A stretch of DNA of 64,000 bases from Rhizomys pruinosus (lineage: Eukaryota > Chordata > Mammalia > Rodentia > Spalacidae): contig VZQC01010433.1 of assembly GCA_009823505.1 (NCBI GenBank), positions 358,762 through 422,761 on the forward strand, written 5' to 3'. The number at the start of each line of letters is the position of its first letter. Positions within the stretch are counted from its first letter, which is position 1. The position numbers and the translations under genes are program-made. The notes under the pieces are model-generated. The model worked only from the letters and a program-made list of their open reading frames with translations, ran no database searches and was not told the DNA's origin. Shown here in pieces: positions 32,573-45,410 of this stretch.

Positions 32573-32770
32573 TTTTTTTTTATTTTATTTATTTCTGTAT
32601 GTGTATCAATGTACTGTCTGCATGCAGGTCTGTGCACCCGTGTCGTGCAATGCCGCGGAGGTCAGAAGAGGGTCTCGGATTCCCCTGGAGCTGGAGTTCT
32701 CCCAGAATTGGAGTTTCAGATGGCTCTTGGCCGCCATGTGGGTGCTGGGGATCGAACCCAGTTCCTCTGT
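32573..32770 (-). repeat. B2 SINE, head missing
   Basis: 'GTACTGTCTGCATGCAGGTC', 'GCAATGCCGCGGAGGTCAG' and 'CGCCATGTGGGTGCTGGGG' mark the CpG-rich B2 type. Sequence stops at GTTCCTCTG, so about 60 bp of the tRNA-like head are lost. Confidence 0.93.
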
Positions 32771-32954
32771 AATTTTAAAACATGCAGAGGAGTTTCTATT
32801 TCTCCAGAGAAACTCCCAAAGTATATAATGATCAAGACAATTGATCCCTGATTACTACCATTCAAATTATTTCCCCAGCCCCATTACATATCACCTCCCA
32901 AGTAAATAAATCTCAGGCTTGAAAAACATGTATTATCATCTTATTTTCTCACTT

Positions 32955-33100
32955 AAAAAATTTTTTTTTGGTCTTTTTGACTCAGAGTCTCCCCTTAGTC
33001 CAAGCTGGCCTGGAGCTCGCTATGAAGACCAGGCTGACCTTGAACTCAGAGAGATCTTCCTGCCTCTGCCTCCCTAAAGGTGTGCGCCACCACGCCTGGC
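32955..33100 (-). repeat. B1 SINE
   Basis: T-run, 'GGTCTTTTTGACTCAGAGTC', 'GACCAGGCTGACCTTGAACT' and the head 'GTGCGCCACCACGCCTGGC'. A short deletion removes 'AAGTGCTAGGATT'. Confidence 0.93.
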
Positions 33101-35327
33101 ACATTTCCTATTTTCTATTGAGATGACAATAGACCCTACACTGTACTGCTTTCCCATCATTTGAACTTAAGGAATAGTCAATTTTGAATGGCCTTAGGGG
33201 TGGCTGAAAGAGTAGGTGAAGCGAGTCCAGTCAGAAAATGCCTTGCAGTTTGAGAAGTGAGCCAGGGAGCAGTGATGTGGAGTGAGAGCTGTGACCACAG
33301 CATTAGGTCCTCGGGCCCCTTGGAAATCCTGAGACTCTCGGAGTAGAGGCTTAAGCTATTGCATTGGGCTTGGAAGGAAAACCGTAGTCTCCAAGTCTAA
33401 GGGGTCTCAGAGATATCCAGAATACAGCGATGTTTTCTAGAAGTGCGATTACCTCCACAAGTAAAGAGAAATGAATATGAGAAAGAATAGGACAGATACG
33501 GAGAGACAAGAGGCTGGTAGAGGGTCGCAGTGTGGGATTACCAGCTGAGCAGAGATCCATACAGAAACGGAAATCTCCCCTCTGGCAGCAACTTTCCTGT
33601 GACCAAAAATCCCACTTAATAGAAACCAGTTTTTTTCATCAATTGGAAACTCATTTATATTGGGAAAATGTAATGTGTTCAAATGTACAGGGACTGACTG
33701 AGCATACATTTCCATTTCAAAGGGTATGTCACAGGCCTAGTTCAAGTTCCTTAGCCAGAAACAAAACAGTTTATCAGCTAGACACTGCCAGCATCAACCT
33801 CTACCATCCGCAGTGTGTCCTTCTAGGTATCAGACAAGAGCCTTTCTCTTCTCCTCAGGAAACTAGTCACACACACTTATTCCTACTGTTTATAAAGCAG
33901 CTATCCAAACTATGCTTTGATTCACCAGCTTTCTCCAGGAATCCAGTATTTATTCGTGAATAGAAAGAGGCTTTCTACAAATATATCAAGGAGGTCTACC
34001 TAAACTGGACCCTTCAAAAATGTACACAGTAACAAAAGTTAGATTGCTCTCAATTACATAACACTAGCAGCTTCCACAGCACACAGCTCTGAAATGACAA
34101 GTGTGTGTGTGTGGGGGGGGGGGGTGTATTCTCAAAGACAATTTCAAAGGTAATTTTATTCCTTAAAACAGTTTTAACTTAACTGCTTTTCTGATTTGTT
34201 CTTCTTGACAAGGCTTATTAACACCTTAATCTAAAGTAAATTCATATTTATCGAAACAAACATTTTATGGGCAAAATTGCTTACTCTGTACAGCATCAGG
34301 CATGCCTTCCTACCCACCTTCAGAGTACAGCAAATTTTCAAACAACCAATTATCACAAACTCTGAAATGCTCTCTCCTTCCCTACAACCTTTATAAAATA
34401 AATAGCCTAATACATATTAAGAACAGTGATTGTATTGTTACAGAAAGAATGTTTCTGTCATATTACGGATTAATTGTTCTCCAGGACAATTTTTATGTTC
34501 AGGTCAGTTTAATAAATTTGAACATTCCATCTACTAAATTATGAATCACAAAGAAGACCTATTCACCCACAAATTGTTCTGTTGTTTCAACTGCAATTTA
34601 AAAAAAAATCATCTGAAGCTTGGAGAAGATTAAATTACCCGCTTTTTAATTTCAGTAAGCAGTGGAGTGTGTCTACCTGTTGGATCCTCTGCCAGTTGAC
34701 AAAGGCCAAAGAGGGTGCTCACAGGGTGCAATCAGTTAAGGAAAGGTGGTTCATCAGTCTTTACTGTCAACATCTGAGTTTGCCTTTGCTGGCTCCTGTG
34801 GTTTGCAGCCCATTCCTGGATCTCGAACTAAAATCCTTCCTAGTAGGTTTATCTTATAGAAGGCTCATGTTAAGCTTCTCCTATGTTACTGTAATTTCAT
34901 TTAAAAATAGCCAACATATGCTTATTTGAGGGGATTTTTAAATTAACTTACTCATTCATTTAATAAATAGTTATGTTGTATCTATGATTTGCCCAGGATT
35001 CTACACAAGTATTCAACAAACTGCATCAAAGAAGAGTTAAACATGAGTTACTGCTCAAACTTGACCTCTGTACATGCCTTAAGAAAGGTTGAACTTAAAA
35101 GTTCAAGAAAAAATTTATGGCTGCTTTCTAGATTCTTAGAAAAGGAGTATTACAAGCTTGTCCTTTGGAGAACTTGCTACAAATCACTTCCCGTTTTAAG
35201 GAAAAGCAGGGCCATGTAAATCAAGGTCAGATCTGGGTTGCTTAATCATCATCAAGTATTATTTCATTAAATAGAGCTGGGGAAAAAAAGCTTTATCACC
35301 AGTGAGATTAAATAAAAACAGATTGAT
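33101..35327. other. Repeat-poor 2.2-kb block, no gene recognised
   Basis: No SINE or LTR is visible. Only a short TG/G-run interrupts it at about 34102-34128. Plus frames at 33532-33963 (143 codons) and 34582-34929 (115 codons) show no domain I recognise, no Kozak or splice support and ordinary A/T-rich composition. Confidence 0.5.
34102..34128. repeat. (TG)n G-run
   Basis: About 6 TG units followed by about 10 Gs. Confidence 0.9.
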
Positions 35328-35515
35328 GGAACTGGAAAGATGGCTCAGCAGTGAAGGGCACGTACTGCTCTTGCAGAGGACCCAAGTTCAGTTCCAGAAC
35401 CTCACTCCAGTTACAGGGGATCTGATGCCTCTGGCCTCCTTGGGCACCCTGTACTCACATGTTCACAAACCCGTACCCCAGACACAAACATATACAAATA
35501 ATTTCTAAACTAATA
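35328..35515 (+). repeat. B2 SINE
   Basis: 'GGAACTGGAAAGATGGCTC', 'TACTGCTCTTGCAGAGGACC' and A-rich tail. Internally shortened. Confidence 0.9.
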
Positions 35516-35522
35516 AAAATAA

Positions 35523-35590
35523 TGGGCATGGTGATACACACCTTTAATCCCAGCACTCAGGAGGCCTGCTTGGTATACACAGCAAATTCC
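35523..35590 (+). repeat. B1 SINE fragment
   Basis: GGGCATGGTGATACACACCT, then 'CAGCACTCAGGAGGCCTGC'. Internal deletion and 3' truncation. Confidence 0.8.
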
Positions 35591-36694
35591 ATGACTTACA
35601 CAGTTGGCTGTACGTGATATTGCACTTGAGTGACTCCAGGAAACTTTGGCATTTAAATAAAAACTGCATCAGAGTTCAACCAAGGAAAACAGTAACTTCT
35701 GAGAAACTTAAGTAAAGGAAACTTAATATAAGGCATTGGCTTCCCAAGCACGTGAAAGCTAAGAAGGCCAAACAAATGACCATGAGATGACATCAGAAGC
35801 AGGTAGCAGCACAAAGACAAGGAGCATGTCACCAAAGCACAGGGACTCCAGCTCCATGCAGGACAATGGAAACCTAGCAGTCTTCACAGGCAGGAAACAG
35901 GCTGCTGAAGGGGAAGAAGGAATCCTCTGCTGCCCACCCTGCCCTGTCTCCTGTCTGTCCTCTATTCTAATCACAAGGCCTCTCCAGCCTCAAGCCATTT
36001 AGCAGTGAAGCAAAGCCAGAAAAGTGCAGCCTGCCCAAGTGTGTTCTCCTGAGAGACAGAGCATGGTTGGGGAGGACGAAGGCTACATACACTTAAACCT
36101 TATGCGACTGCATCTGCAGGAATAGTAGCAAAGCAGGAAGCTTTTACATTCTATGATTCTGGACTCACTACGAAATCCAACAAGAATAAACAAACCAGTT
36201 AACTCCTATACAGCAGAAAGTCCTTGTGACTTAATATTATCATAGGGAAATTACCAGAATAAGTTGAAGCCAGTAGCCCAGGTCTAGAAAGACATTAACA
36301 TATTATTACTTAAAAAAAAAGAAAAAACAAATTAGGATAGTAGATCCTTCAACAAAAAAAGAGTAATTTTTAAGCTGCTGCTTTCTCAGATATACCGAGG
36401 GGCTGACATGGTCTCAGAGAGCTGGATACAAATGTTTACTTGAGTCTTTTTGTTCTAAACACAAGATCACTTGCTTTAACACCCACCGTTTCTCTATAAG
36501 ACAAAGAAGTCAGCACAATGTTCGTTATCTAGAATTTCTTGCATCTTTTTACATAAAGCATAACTCATAGATTTAATGATATGGAATAGGATTGTCTAAC
36601 ATTCAAAATTAGAAAAATATCATTAAAATACTAAAAAAGATTACAGTACAAAAAGGAATAAATAACCGATTAGATATCTATAAAATTATTGTGG
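35591..36694. other. No gene seen
   Basis: About 1.1 kb of unique sequence. Opposing 71-codon frames around 35759-36002 are not convincing. Confidence 0.45.
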
Positions 36695-36840
36695 GATGGT
36701 GACCTAAGTTCAATCCCCAGGAAGGGAAAAAACTAACTGTCACAATCACAAATTGTCCTCTAACATCCACACATGTGTCTTGGCAAGTATGCCCCATCCC
36801 TTGTCCTAAATAAATAAATGTAAATTTAAATGCTAAAAAA
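36695..36840 (+). repeat. B2/B4-like SINE fragment (old)
   Basis: 'TGACCTAAGTTCAATCCCCA', 'GTCCTCTAACATCCACACAT' and an AAATAAATAAA tail. The head is missing. Confidence 0.65.
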
Positions 36841-38860
36841 GAAAAACCTATTGAACTACTCATGATGACACAAATTCAAGACTGACTTCCCTAAGGGACC
36901 ATTGGAAGACACATGCATGGGTACTAGTTGAAGAAAGGAGTCTCTGGACAGAAAGTGCCTTTGCTGTAGGACTTCTCACACTATTAGACCGGCAATCATG
37001 TCTTAATAAAGACAAAAAAAGAACATGCCATTTAGTTCTTGTAAAATATAGCTGATGATAACTTTTTAATTGTGTGCATTATGTAGAAAGAAAATGTGCT
37101 CATTCTTATTCTGGAAAGTAGGAGTCTATGGCAGAGAAAAGAAATCTTACATACCAGGAAACTACATACTACCCTGTAACACGGCCCAAGTTCCACTCCC
37201 CTCAACATATGCTATGAACTGTCTAAAAACTGCAGATTCCTGAGGATAGAAAACATTTTAACACATTAAGCCAGTGTTCTTGTTGAATTTGACAAGGGAG
37301 ACCTGAGGTAGCAGTTGGCGGTTAGATAACCAGGCCTGTGCCCTGGCTCTGCCAACTCCTGGCCACATTGTCTAGGGTGAGGTTCTTTCTTTTCCATTCA
37401 TTCTAAGCAAATGGCAATAGTTCTTATTTAATGGAGTTGGTGTGATATGAAACTAATGTAAAGTGTGCTTAGCAATGGTGTCTGGAAAATGTTATACGCT
37501 TCACACATCCTATTTGTGTTATATATTAAGCAAAACCAGTCTTTTTCTTATTCTCAGTCTGGAAACTTGTGCCTTCCTTTTCTAAGGCTCTCTGTTTTTA
37601 TTCCTTGATTCTTATCTTCTGTCCAATATACTTTGCATTATTTTAGTGACCAAATTTTATTTTCAATACACCTTTGAAAATTTACTTAATCAGGTATGAT
37701 AATATGATATGAAAATAGTCATGTCACACCTATAATAATGGTTGCATTATGGCCCACCTGCATCTTCCTGTTCCCTGGCATTTTATGGAGGCATTTTAAC
37801 TGATGGCATTGTCCATATGAACTGAGAAGAAATCAGAAGAGATAAGAAATCCAAAATAATGAAAGTGGTCCACAACCGTGGGTACTGTTCAAGCAACACT
37901 GTCACGGGCATGCGCACTGGAGTAACTACACAGCTACTTATGGGATGCTATTGGTCTTCAGGAGTCCCAGGTTTCCTCCCAGCACTGTCAGGGGTGAACT
38001 AAGGAGGCTTGTAAGAGAAGGAACTGGAAAGGAAGCTGTGTAGTTTCCACGTGCTTTATTTATCTCTTTTGAAAACCAGCTCTCAGAACTAGGACCAGCT
38101 AGTACTTTGTCCTCATTCAGAACTCTAGTGCTTGTTCATTCATGGTGAATCAGAATTTCTGCTCACTGTTCATCTTCTTGTGAAAAGCAGGAACAAATGG
38201 TCCACAGAGCAGCATCTGTGTGGAGGTTAGCTCTCCAGTGTGACGATCAGTTCCTTGATGGAAATCTTTCATTAATGCAGGTCTGTGAATACTGACATTC
38301 ACTTCTGCCCTCTCCTGCAATTTTGTGTCTATTAGTGTTTGGTCATTTCAAGAGAAAAATGCAAGGGCTAGACAAGGTGATACTCAGGGCTCTGGTCTCA
38401 CTTCTCAATAAAAATAAATGGCCACTGATGTCTCTCTCATTGATTTTCAAGCATGCATTTATGGCTCCTAGTAGCATTTCAGATCAAGGAAGCCTAAGTA
38501 TATGCATTACTGTAGACCTTGGAGTCCTGCATGCCCAGCAGCGGAGAAGCCACTGAACCCTAGGGGAACACTGTAAAGCAATGCCAATGGTATTGGTCCT
38601 TTAAGAAATCATCTTCATAAAGGATATCCTATTCAACAACAAGGGTTCTTGAGTGTGATATCATCATTATGAAAGTACAGTCTGTCCTCACTCTATTCTG
38701 GGGTTGGGGAAGCAGAGGCATTTGTGGTCTTTTATAGTAAACACTGAGCTGTTTTTTCTCTCATTTCCTCTAAGATATGGGCTGTAGCAGGCTGACCATG
38801 TATACATACTGTACAACCCCAGCTCCTCCATCTGACTTCTGATAAGAAGCATAAGCAGAA
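36841..38860. other. No gene seen
   Basis: About 2 kb of unique sequence without recognised repeats or exons. A 77-codon frame at 38323-38556 is unremarkable. Confidence 0.45.
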
Positions 38861-38954
38861 AGACAGAGAGACAGAGAGAGACAGAGACAGAGACACAGAG
38901 ACACACACTCACAGAGACAGAGACACCCAGAGACAGAGACATATACAGAGAGAC

Positions 38955-38993
<39 letters not shown>
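38861..38993. repeat. (AGAC)n/(AG)n/(ACAG)n simple repeat
   Basis: Purine-rich compound microsatellite ending in about 14 AG units. The Leu/Ser/Val-rich minus frames here are artefacts. Confidence 0.95.
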
Positions 38994-39542
38994 ACTCAGC
39001 ACATTTCTTCTCTGCTTCTGACTCTGGCACTGTATCTCAGTGAGGCATCATGAACTTCTAAGACTGGGCTTCACTTGGCTCCATATCACAATCATTTAGG
39101 CAGCTTTAAAAGTCCTAATGGTCATAAAATGAGCAAGTAGACTCTCTAGGGTGGACCACTGGTGTTAATATGGTTAAATTACCCTTGGGGAAATCCTATG
39201 AGTAGATGAGACTAAGAGCAACAACTCTTCTGGGTGCTGGGCCTGCCTGGCTCTGGCTCTTACTGGTTCCTGCAACACTCTTCCTGTTGGCCTTTAGATG
39301 AAGAAGGCATTAATGGCTTCCACACTTGCTATAGTCTTTTTTACTATCGTCTTTTTTAAGCTCCTATGTTCATAAAAGAACAGAAATACTGAACCAGTGG
39401 ATTAATGAGTCTGGAGTAAAGCAAGATACTCATAATGATGATGATTATGATAACAATATCCTCTAGAATGACAACATAAAGATGGACACAATCTAATCCA
39501 GCCCTTAGGGTCCCCATAGAGCATCATTTAAAATATATTTTA
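38994..39542. other. No gene seen
   Basis: About 550 bp of unique sequence preceding the large duplication. Confidence 0.45.
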
Positions 39543-39695
39543 TGCCAGGCATGGTGGTGCACACCTTTAATCCTAGCACTTGGGAGGCAGAGGCAGGCGG
39601 ATCTTTGTGAGTTCAAGGCCAGCCTGGTCTACACAGTGAGTTCCAGGACAGCTGGGGCTACAGGGAGATCCTGTCTTGAAAATACCCCCCCAAAA
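39543..39695 (+). repeat. B1 SINE
   Basis: GCCAGGCATGGTGGTGCACA head and 'GCTGGGGCTACAGGGAGATC', then a C-run and A-tail. Copy 1's shared part begins inside this B1. Confidence 0.95.
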
Positions 39696-39734
39696 AAAGA
39701 TATTTTATTATTTTTTCTTAATTTTTAATTGACA

Positions 39735-39942
39735 TTTTATATTTTTATTTTGTGTATGAGTGTACTGCCTGCATGTATGTAAGTGTACCCATGTTGTGCA
39801 GTGGCTGCAGAGGCCAAAAGAAGGTGTTGGATCTACTGGAGTTAAGGACACTTTTAGATGCCATGTGGGTACTGGAGATGAATCCTGGTCCTCTGGAAGA
39901 GCAGCCAGTGCTATTAACTGCTGAGCCATCTCTCCAGCCCCC
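39735..39942 (-). repeat. B2 SINE
   Basis: T-rich tail, 'GTGTACTGCCTGCATGTATG', 'GATGCCATGTGGGTACTGGA' and head 'GAGCCATCTCTCCAGCCCC'. Confidence 0.94.
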
Positions 39943-41164
39943 AAGAGCATTCTTGGAGGTTTTTTTTGTTTTAATGTTTGTGTTACACTTGTCTTGGAGA
40001 GTAGAACAGATGCCATTCCTTACAGGTAAGAAAGTGTTTATTCTGGGGGCAGTAGCGGCACTGTGCTTTTAGTCTGTGCAGAGCTGCCTTGGACTAGAGC
40101 TGCTCAGCAGGGACCCCCACCTGGATTTGCAGCCCTCTTTAATGTGAGGATGTTGCTTACCTTCCCACTTTGTCCTGCTGCTTTGAAAGGACTTGCTGAA
40201 AAGCATCAAAGAGGCCTCTGCAAACGAGAGTGCATCAGCGCAAGCTTCCTTAGGCAAACAGGGATCTGTGGAGTCCTAGATCACAGAGAACACAGTCCTG
40301 CTATGGGTCCTGACCTTTGGACAGAGCTCTCACTCTTAATTCTCACCAGAAGTGGGGGCTCTAGCTTCTTGCTAGTCCTCCTACTGGACTCCACAAAGAA
40401 ATGAAGAGTAGACCTGGCTGGTGGTGCTTTTCCCAAAGGAAAAGCAGAGATGGATGAAAAAGAAAGTATTGACTTAAACGCAGAATTTTTTTGTATACAT
40501 TCTTTTGCATAAATACTTGTTTTGTCCTCCTTCAAAGCTGAAAGCACTGCAAGAGATTCTGTTTTTGACAAGAATAAAAAAAGGAGTCCTTGTAATTTTA
40601 TTTTTAGGTCAGTTGAGAAACAGAATAGTAATCTGCAGAATTTAGGAGGTAACTAGCCAGAATAACAATATGCTAGATTATTTGTTTTCTTAATTCAATT
40701 TGTATTTTATTTGATTTTATAAAAATAAAAGTAATAAATCCTATGATTAACATCAAATTAGTATTGAGTACTTTATGTGGATTGTTTAAGTTACTCCTGC
40801 AGTGATTGATATGCTAGAGATATTATCAAACATATATTTTTTAAAAGATCATTGATTTAATGAATTCAGTGAAATAATTAGCAATATATATTCCATTTAC
40901 AGAATCATGATGATCTGTCTATGGCTTGTTAACAGTAGTTTGTTTCCATGGATTTATTTTTTATGTTTAGGAATTCACATTTTCCCCCTTTAATTTTATA
41001 TTACTCTAAAATACTAATGCATATCTTCCACCCATATACACTAATTACAGAGTCTGAAAATAAGTGGTAGGTCAATTCTGGAGCCCATTAAGAGATCTAC
41101 ATTATAACAACACAATTGCTTTCAGATAAAAAGAATCATAACAATAATGCTCTTCAGCTTGCCT
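39943..41164. other. No gene seen
   Basis: Unique sequence. A 113-codon frame (40063-40404) is repeated exactly at 46041-46382. That identity reflects the large duplication, not selection, and I recognise no protein in it. Confidence 0.5.
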
Positions 41165-41760
41165 TTCAACTGGGGATTTGGTGTTAGCATCCACAAATGA
41201 GGGAAACCATTTGTTGTTTGTTTTTCTGGGACTGTGTTACTTCACTTAGCATAATGGCTTTGAGTTCCATCCATTTACCTGCAAAGTTCATGATGTCATC
41301 TTTCTTTACCACTGAATAGAACTCCATTATGTAGATGTACCACATTTTTGTTATCCACTCATCTGTTGAAGGGCATTTGGGTTGGTTCCAGATCTTTACT
41401 ATCCTGAAGAGAGCTGTAATAAACATAGATGGGCATGTATCTTTGAGGTAGGATGAGTCTTGTGGGTATATACCCAGGAGTGGTATGACTGGGTCAGGTG
41501 GTAAGCTCATTTTGTGTCTTTTAAGGGTTCTCCACACTGCTTTCCATAATGGTTGTAAAAGTTTACATTCCCACCAGCAGTGGATGAGTGTTCCCCTTTC
41601 CCCACAACCTCTCCAGCATTTGGTGTCTTTTCTTGATCTTAGCCAGTCTTATCAGAGTGAGACGATATCTGAGAGTGCTTTTAATTTGCATTTCCTTAAT
41701 TATTAACGATGTTGAATACTTTTTAAGATGTTTCTCAGCCATCTCTATTTCTCTCAGAAA
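41165..41760 (-). mobile_element. L1 3' fragment (ORF2 C-terminus)
   Basis: 5'-truncated L1 in minus orientation. The minus frame 41184-41537 (118 codons) encodes recognisable ORF2 C-terminal sequence, including MWYIYIMEFYSVVKK and WITKMW. This is the cysteine-rich end of the L1 protein. No RT domain is present, so it is inert. Its copy at 47160-47790 is broken by many single-base indels. Confidence 0.9.
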
Positions 41761-42371
41761 ACTATCACTCCAATAAGTTAAAAGTTGTCTTAAAGGATAA
41801 AAGGACGTTGCGTTTACTCATCTGGAATATTCTCTGGGACAAACACTTCAGAGGTCAGCTGGCATGATTAGTGGCAGGACCAATAGTAACTAGCACCAAT
41901 TCAGCACAGCCATAGGAATTTTTTAAGCTTGTACGTTAATTAAATCATTTCTAAAGATACAGCCTGTTTTTCTCTTAAATCTATAGCTGCAATCATGGTT
42001 ATTATAATAATTAACATTTATAAAATACTTATTTGCTAGACACAAAATTTATTTTAAACAGTTTTATACAGAGGCAGTAATTTTTAGTAATTATTTAATT
42101 GCATGACCCTTATCTGAACATTCCTTTATTAATAATTAAATTTTTTAACTCTTCCTCTAAATAAAAACTTTTCACTTTATTCATCTAGTCCTCACAAACA
42201 CTTCTTCATGTTGGGTACTAGTATTATCATCATTTTTCACATAAGTGAGCTTGAAAAGAGTTAAAAGACATGCCTCAGGCCAGCCTATTGCTAAATGGAA
42301 GTGAAGCTTCCTCTTAGCTTGACCTCCAGCCCACAGTTTCAGCCTTGAGGAATGTAATAAACCACACAGCG
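41761..42371. other. No gene seen
   Basis: A/T-rich unique sequence within copy 1. Confidence 0.4.
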
Positions 42372-42534
42372 CATCCGGGTGTGGTGGCTCACGCCTTTAA
42401 TCCTAGCACTTGGGAGGGAGAGGCAGGCGGATCTTTGTGAATTCAAGGCCAGCCTGGTCTACAGAGTGAGTTCCAGGACAGCTGGGGCTACAGGGAGACC
42501 CTTTCTGGAAAAGATAAATAAATAAATAAATAAA
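42372..42534 (+). repeat. B1 SINE
   Basis: ATCCGGGTGTGGTGGCTCAC head and 'GCTGGGGCTACAGGGAGACC', with an (AAAT)n tail. Confidence 0.95.
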
Positions 42535-43487
42535 CCACGTGTTTTTAATCAGTCTCCAATAATACATAGACACATCAGTGCAGCAAGACACACTGACACC
42601 TAGTGTTCTAGGTCCCTAGAAAATGAAACCTCATGGTTTAGATATAAAGTGGTAATTGATTGGACCTCTTATGGTCACTGACAGCCAGTTAGAGAAACAA
42701 TGAGTCTTTAGGAAGGTTTCATGAAGAACAGGAGATGTGGGAGGGAACATTTTGGGTCAGAGGACTATATGGCCAGGGTCTGAATTCAAGAATTAAACCA
42801 GCCTGTGTAGAGGACCAGTCTTGTGAAGAGAAGCGAGAGAGTGGTTCTTAGTGAAGCAACTGCCAGAGGGATTGTTAGATGATCAGCTGAATGAACTTGA
42901 GGACTTCATTCTGGAAAGATAAATCTGTCTATGCTTGGTTCATACTCTACTTTATTGGTTACAACCCAGGAACAAAATTCTCTTTTAACATAACTAGCTT
43001 TCCAAAGTATGGCAGTCAAGCTGGGCTAGAGCATGTATAATGATGTAATGAAAATATGAGAATACACTCCATACTGGAGAGGTGGCATTACTTAAATGTC
43101 ATTATCAGACACTATGGTGGTGATAGTTCTGACCAGACTAATTGTTTTCCTTTCCAGGCCTTGGAGCTTGACGCTCAAGGCCTTTTCTGAGACCAACAGC
43201 ATGATACTGCCCAGGACTTTTCTGAACTACAAAATCTTAGAGCCAGCCCTGTATGTGAGGAATTATAATGTGTATTTTCATATGACTCAGGGACATTTGT
43301 GTGCAAATTGTAGAAAATAATATGTCAATCTGAGTTACCATCTAACAAGCATCATGCCTACAAATTCACACTTCGGATTCATGATTGTGATAGAATAGAA
43401 AAGCAAAAATCACCACAAATTATTTATTGTGGGTACCAATTAAATGGGACCTAGTATATTTAGAATCTTAACTAAACACTCAGCTAG
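42535..43487. other. No gene seen
   Basis: Unique sequence; 42602-43390 is nearly identical to 48649-49437. Confidence 0.5.
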
Positions 43488-43729
43488 ATTTTTTTTTTAA
43501 TTATTTATCTTTGTATGTGTATGAATGTACTGTCTGCATGCAGGTCTGTGCACCCGTGTCGTGCAATGCCGCGGAGGTCAGAATAGGGTCTCGGATTCCC
43601 CTGGAACTGGAGTTCTCCTGGAATTGGAGTTACAGACGGTTCTTAGCCACCATGTGGGTGCTGGGGATCGAACCCGGGTCCTCTGCAAGAGCATTGGTGC
43701 TCCTAACCACTAGGCTATCTCTCCAGTCC
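43488..43729 (-). repeat. B2 SINE, chimeric with respect to copy 2
   Basis: CpG-rich B2 on the minus strand: 'GCATGCAGGTCTGTGCACCC', 'CATGTGGGTGCTGGGGATCG' and head 'GGCTATCTCTCCAGTCCCC'. Its left flank (CTCAGCTAGATTTT) matches the left flank of the first B2 in copy 2, while its right flank (ATACTGTATTTTTAAAC) matches the right flank of the second. Confidence 0.95.
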
Positions 43730-45322
43730 CCATACTGTATTTTTAAACTTAAATAAATTCCCCTTAGTTGCCACCAGACAGTATTACTAAGGACAGAATC
43801 CAAATTAAATTTTATCAAAGGCGATATGATTAGGTTGCTGATCTGTGTACATAGAGGGAACAGATCACAGAAAATTGGTGGGGAGGGATGTCTGGGCATC
43901 TTTAATGGAACCAAGTATATTTTGTGCAATATAAAGATCTTGGTTAACTTCACAGAAAGCTATATGAAGTGCAGTAGGATCCATTTTTTTAATCTTTAAA
44001 TAACCAATTTCATGATAGAATTTAGAAATAACAATTGAAGATACAAAGATGTTCTGTACAAGACAACTATTTATACATATAGATTTTGACCTAAGTGTGT
44101 ATTATCTGCTGCAATGGCCTAGTATTTCTTGATGACTACAACCAATCTAGTGTGTGGACTATAAGAGACACCCCATAAATGATAACATCTTTAAAAAATA
44201 TTTTCTTTTTCTTATGTGAGAAATTGGTCTATTATAAGCTATTGGAATTAAAGTTTGTAGTGGATATGAAGATAGAAATGTAACAGTCTTATAATAAACC
44301 ACTGTAAGCCATTAAAATCCAGCAATACAGATTAGTCATGCCTACTATTAAAATAATTTAGTAGGATCACTACAAGTATAAATTTTTCCTTAATTGATTA
44401 ACTTTTTAAGAATAAAAGGTTATATTCTTTCACTATATTACTGAATCTAATACTGCTTGGAAAATTTCAGTGGAAAAATATCATGCTCTCAGAGCAGAGT
44501 TGAATTGAGCAAAAAAAAAAACAAAACAAAATAAACAACGAGGCTTAAACTTTATCTCTCCTCACATGCCTGGGGGTGCTTTGGGGAAATCAGACGGGAT
44601 CTTAGCAATGTGTTCAACGTGGTCATTTTTTTCAATTAGCAAAAATGTGAAAGCATTATGGCAAAAGCTAACTAATGAACAAAATCAATTCTCAAGGTAT
44701 TTAACATTAATGTCTGTAGCAGGAAATGTGAAATGCCTGCAGTCTTGCAGTTCACTGGGAAAGAAGCCAAAAGCAGCTATCCCAAATTTAAACATGATGC
44801 TCACAAGTACATATCATTATCACTAAAGACTTATGGAGAGAAACTTTTTCAACTATTAATAATTTCCAAGAATTCCATCACCTTAGAGGAAAGATTGAAT
44901 TTAAATAGCCTCTTTGTACTTGATTATATTTGTAAGAGTATCTACTTCTTATAGAAAGCTCATCCCAAATGTTGAGTAAATTCCAGTGCCCACAAACTCT
45001 GATTCTTTCCAGCTGATATCATACTAATAAATGACAAATGCTCGTGTCTTCACGTCCTGTATCTGATGCAAGTTTGTTCTGTGCTTTAGAACTTACCACT
45101 ACTCAAAGTTTTCTCTATAGTCACCACCAGTGACCCTCAAGCCAAGTTCTCAGGGACATTTCAGTCTCTGTCTGTCTTTGCATCTGATGCTGACTATTCT
45201 GGTGCTTCAGCTCTTGACTTTATGAAATGTTGTGCCTTGGTTTCTTGGCCACCTCATTCTTCCTGAATTCCTCACAGTTTCTGGATTGTTCCTTCCCTGA
45301 CTCTTTGGCTTGTGATGTTGAT
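43730..45322. other. No gene seen
   Basis: About 1.6 kb of unique A/T-rich sequence. The 86-codon frame at 44566-44826 is broken in copy 2 and unsupported. Confidence 0.45.
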
Positions 45323-45410
45323 GCCTCCTCCTCCTCCTCCTCCTCCTCCTCCTCCTCCTCCTCCTTCTCCTCCTTCTCCTCCTCCTCCTCCCTCTCCCTC
45401 CTCCCTCCCT
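45323..45410. repeat. (CTC)n tract
   Basis: CTC/CCT repeat, pure at first and then mixed with CTT and CCCT. Poly-Ser (plus) and poly-Arg (minus) frames are artefacts. Confidence 0.97.

Larger units (their letters stand above)
39562..45345 (+). repeat. Large direct duplication, copy 1 (clean)
   Basis: About 5.8 kb matching 45527-51880 in the same orientation. Copy 1 reads cleanly: B1, B2 and L1 pieces are intact and an L1 frame of 118 codons is open. The offset grows from 5978 (at 39973) to 6047 (at 43096) to about 6498 (at 44566) and 6525 (at 45192). Part of that growth is an extra B2 and spacer in copy 2. Confidence 0.95.

Noticed and set aside
33532..33963. 143-codon plus frame, longest in unique sequence
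   Set aside because: Ordinary base composition, no recognised motif, no Kozak or splice evidence. A frame of this size is expected by chance in 64 kb.
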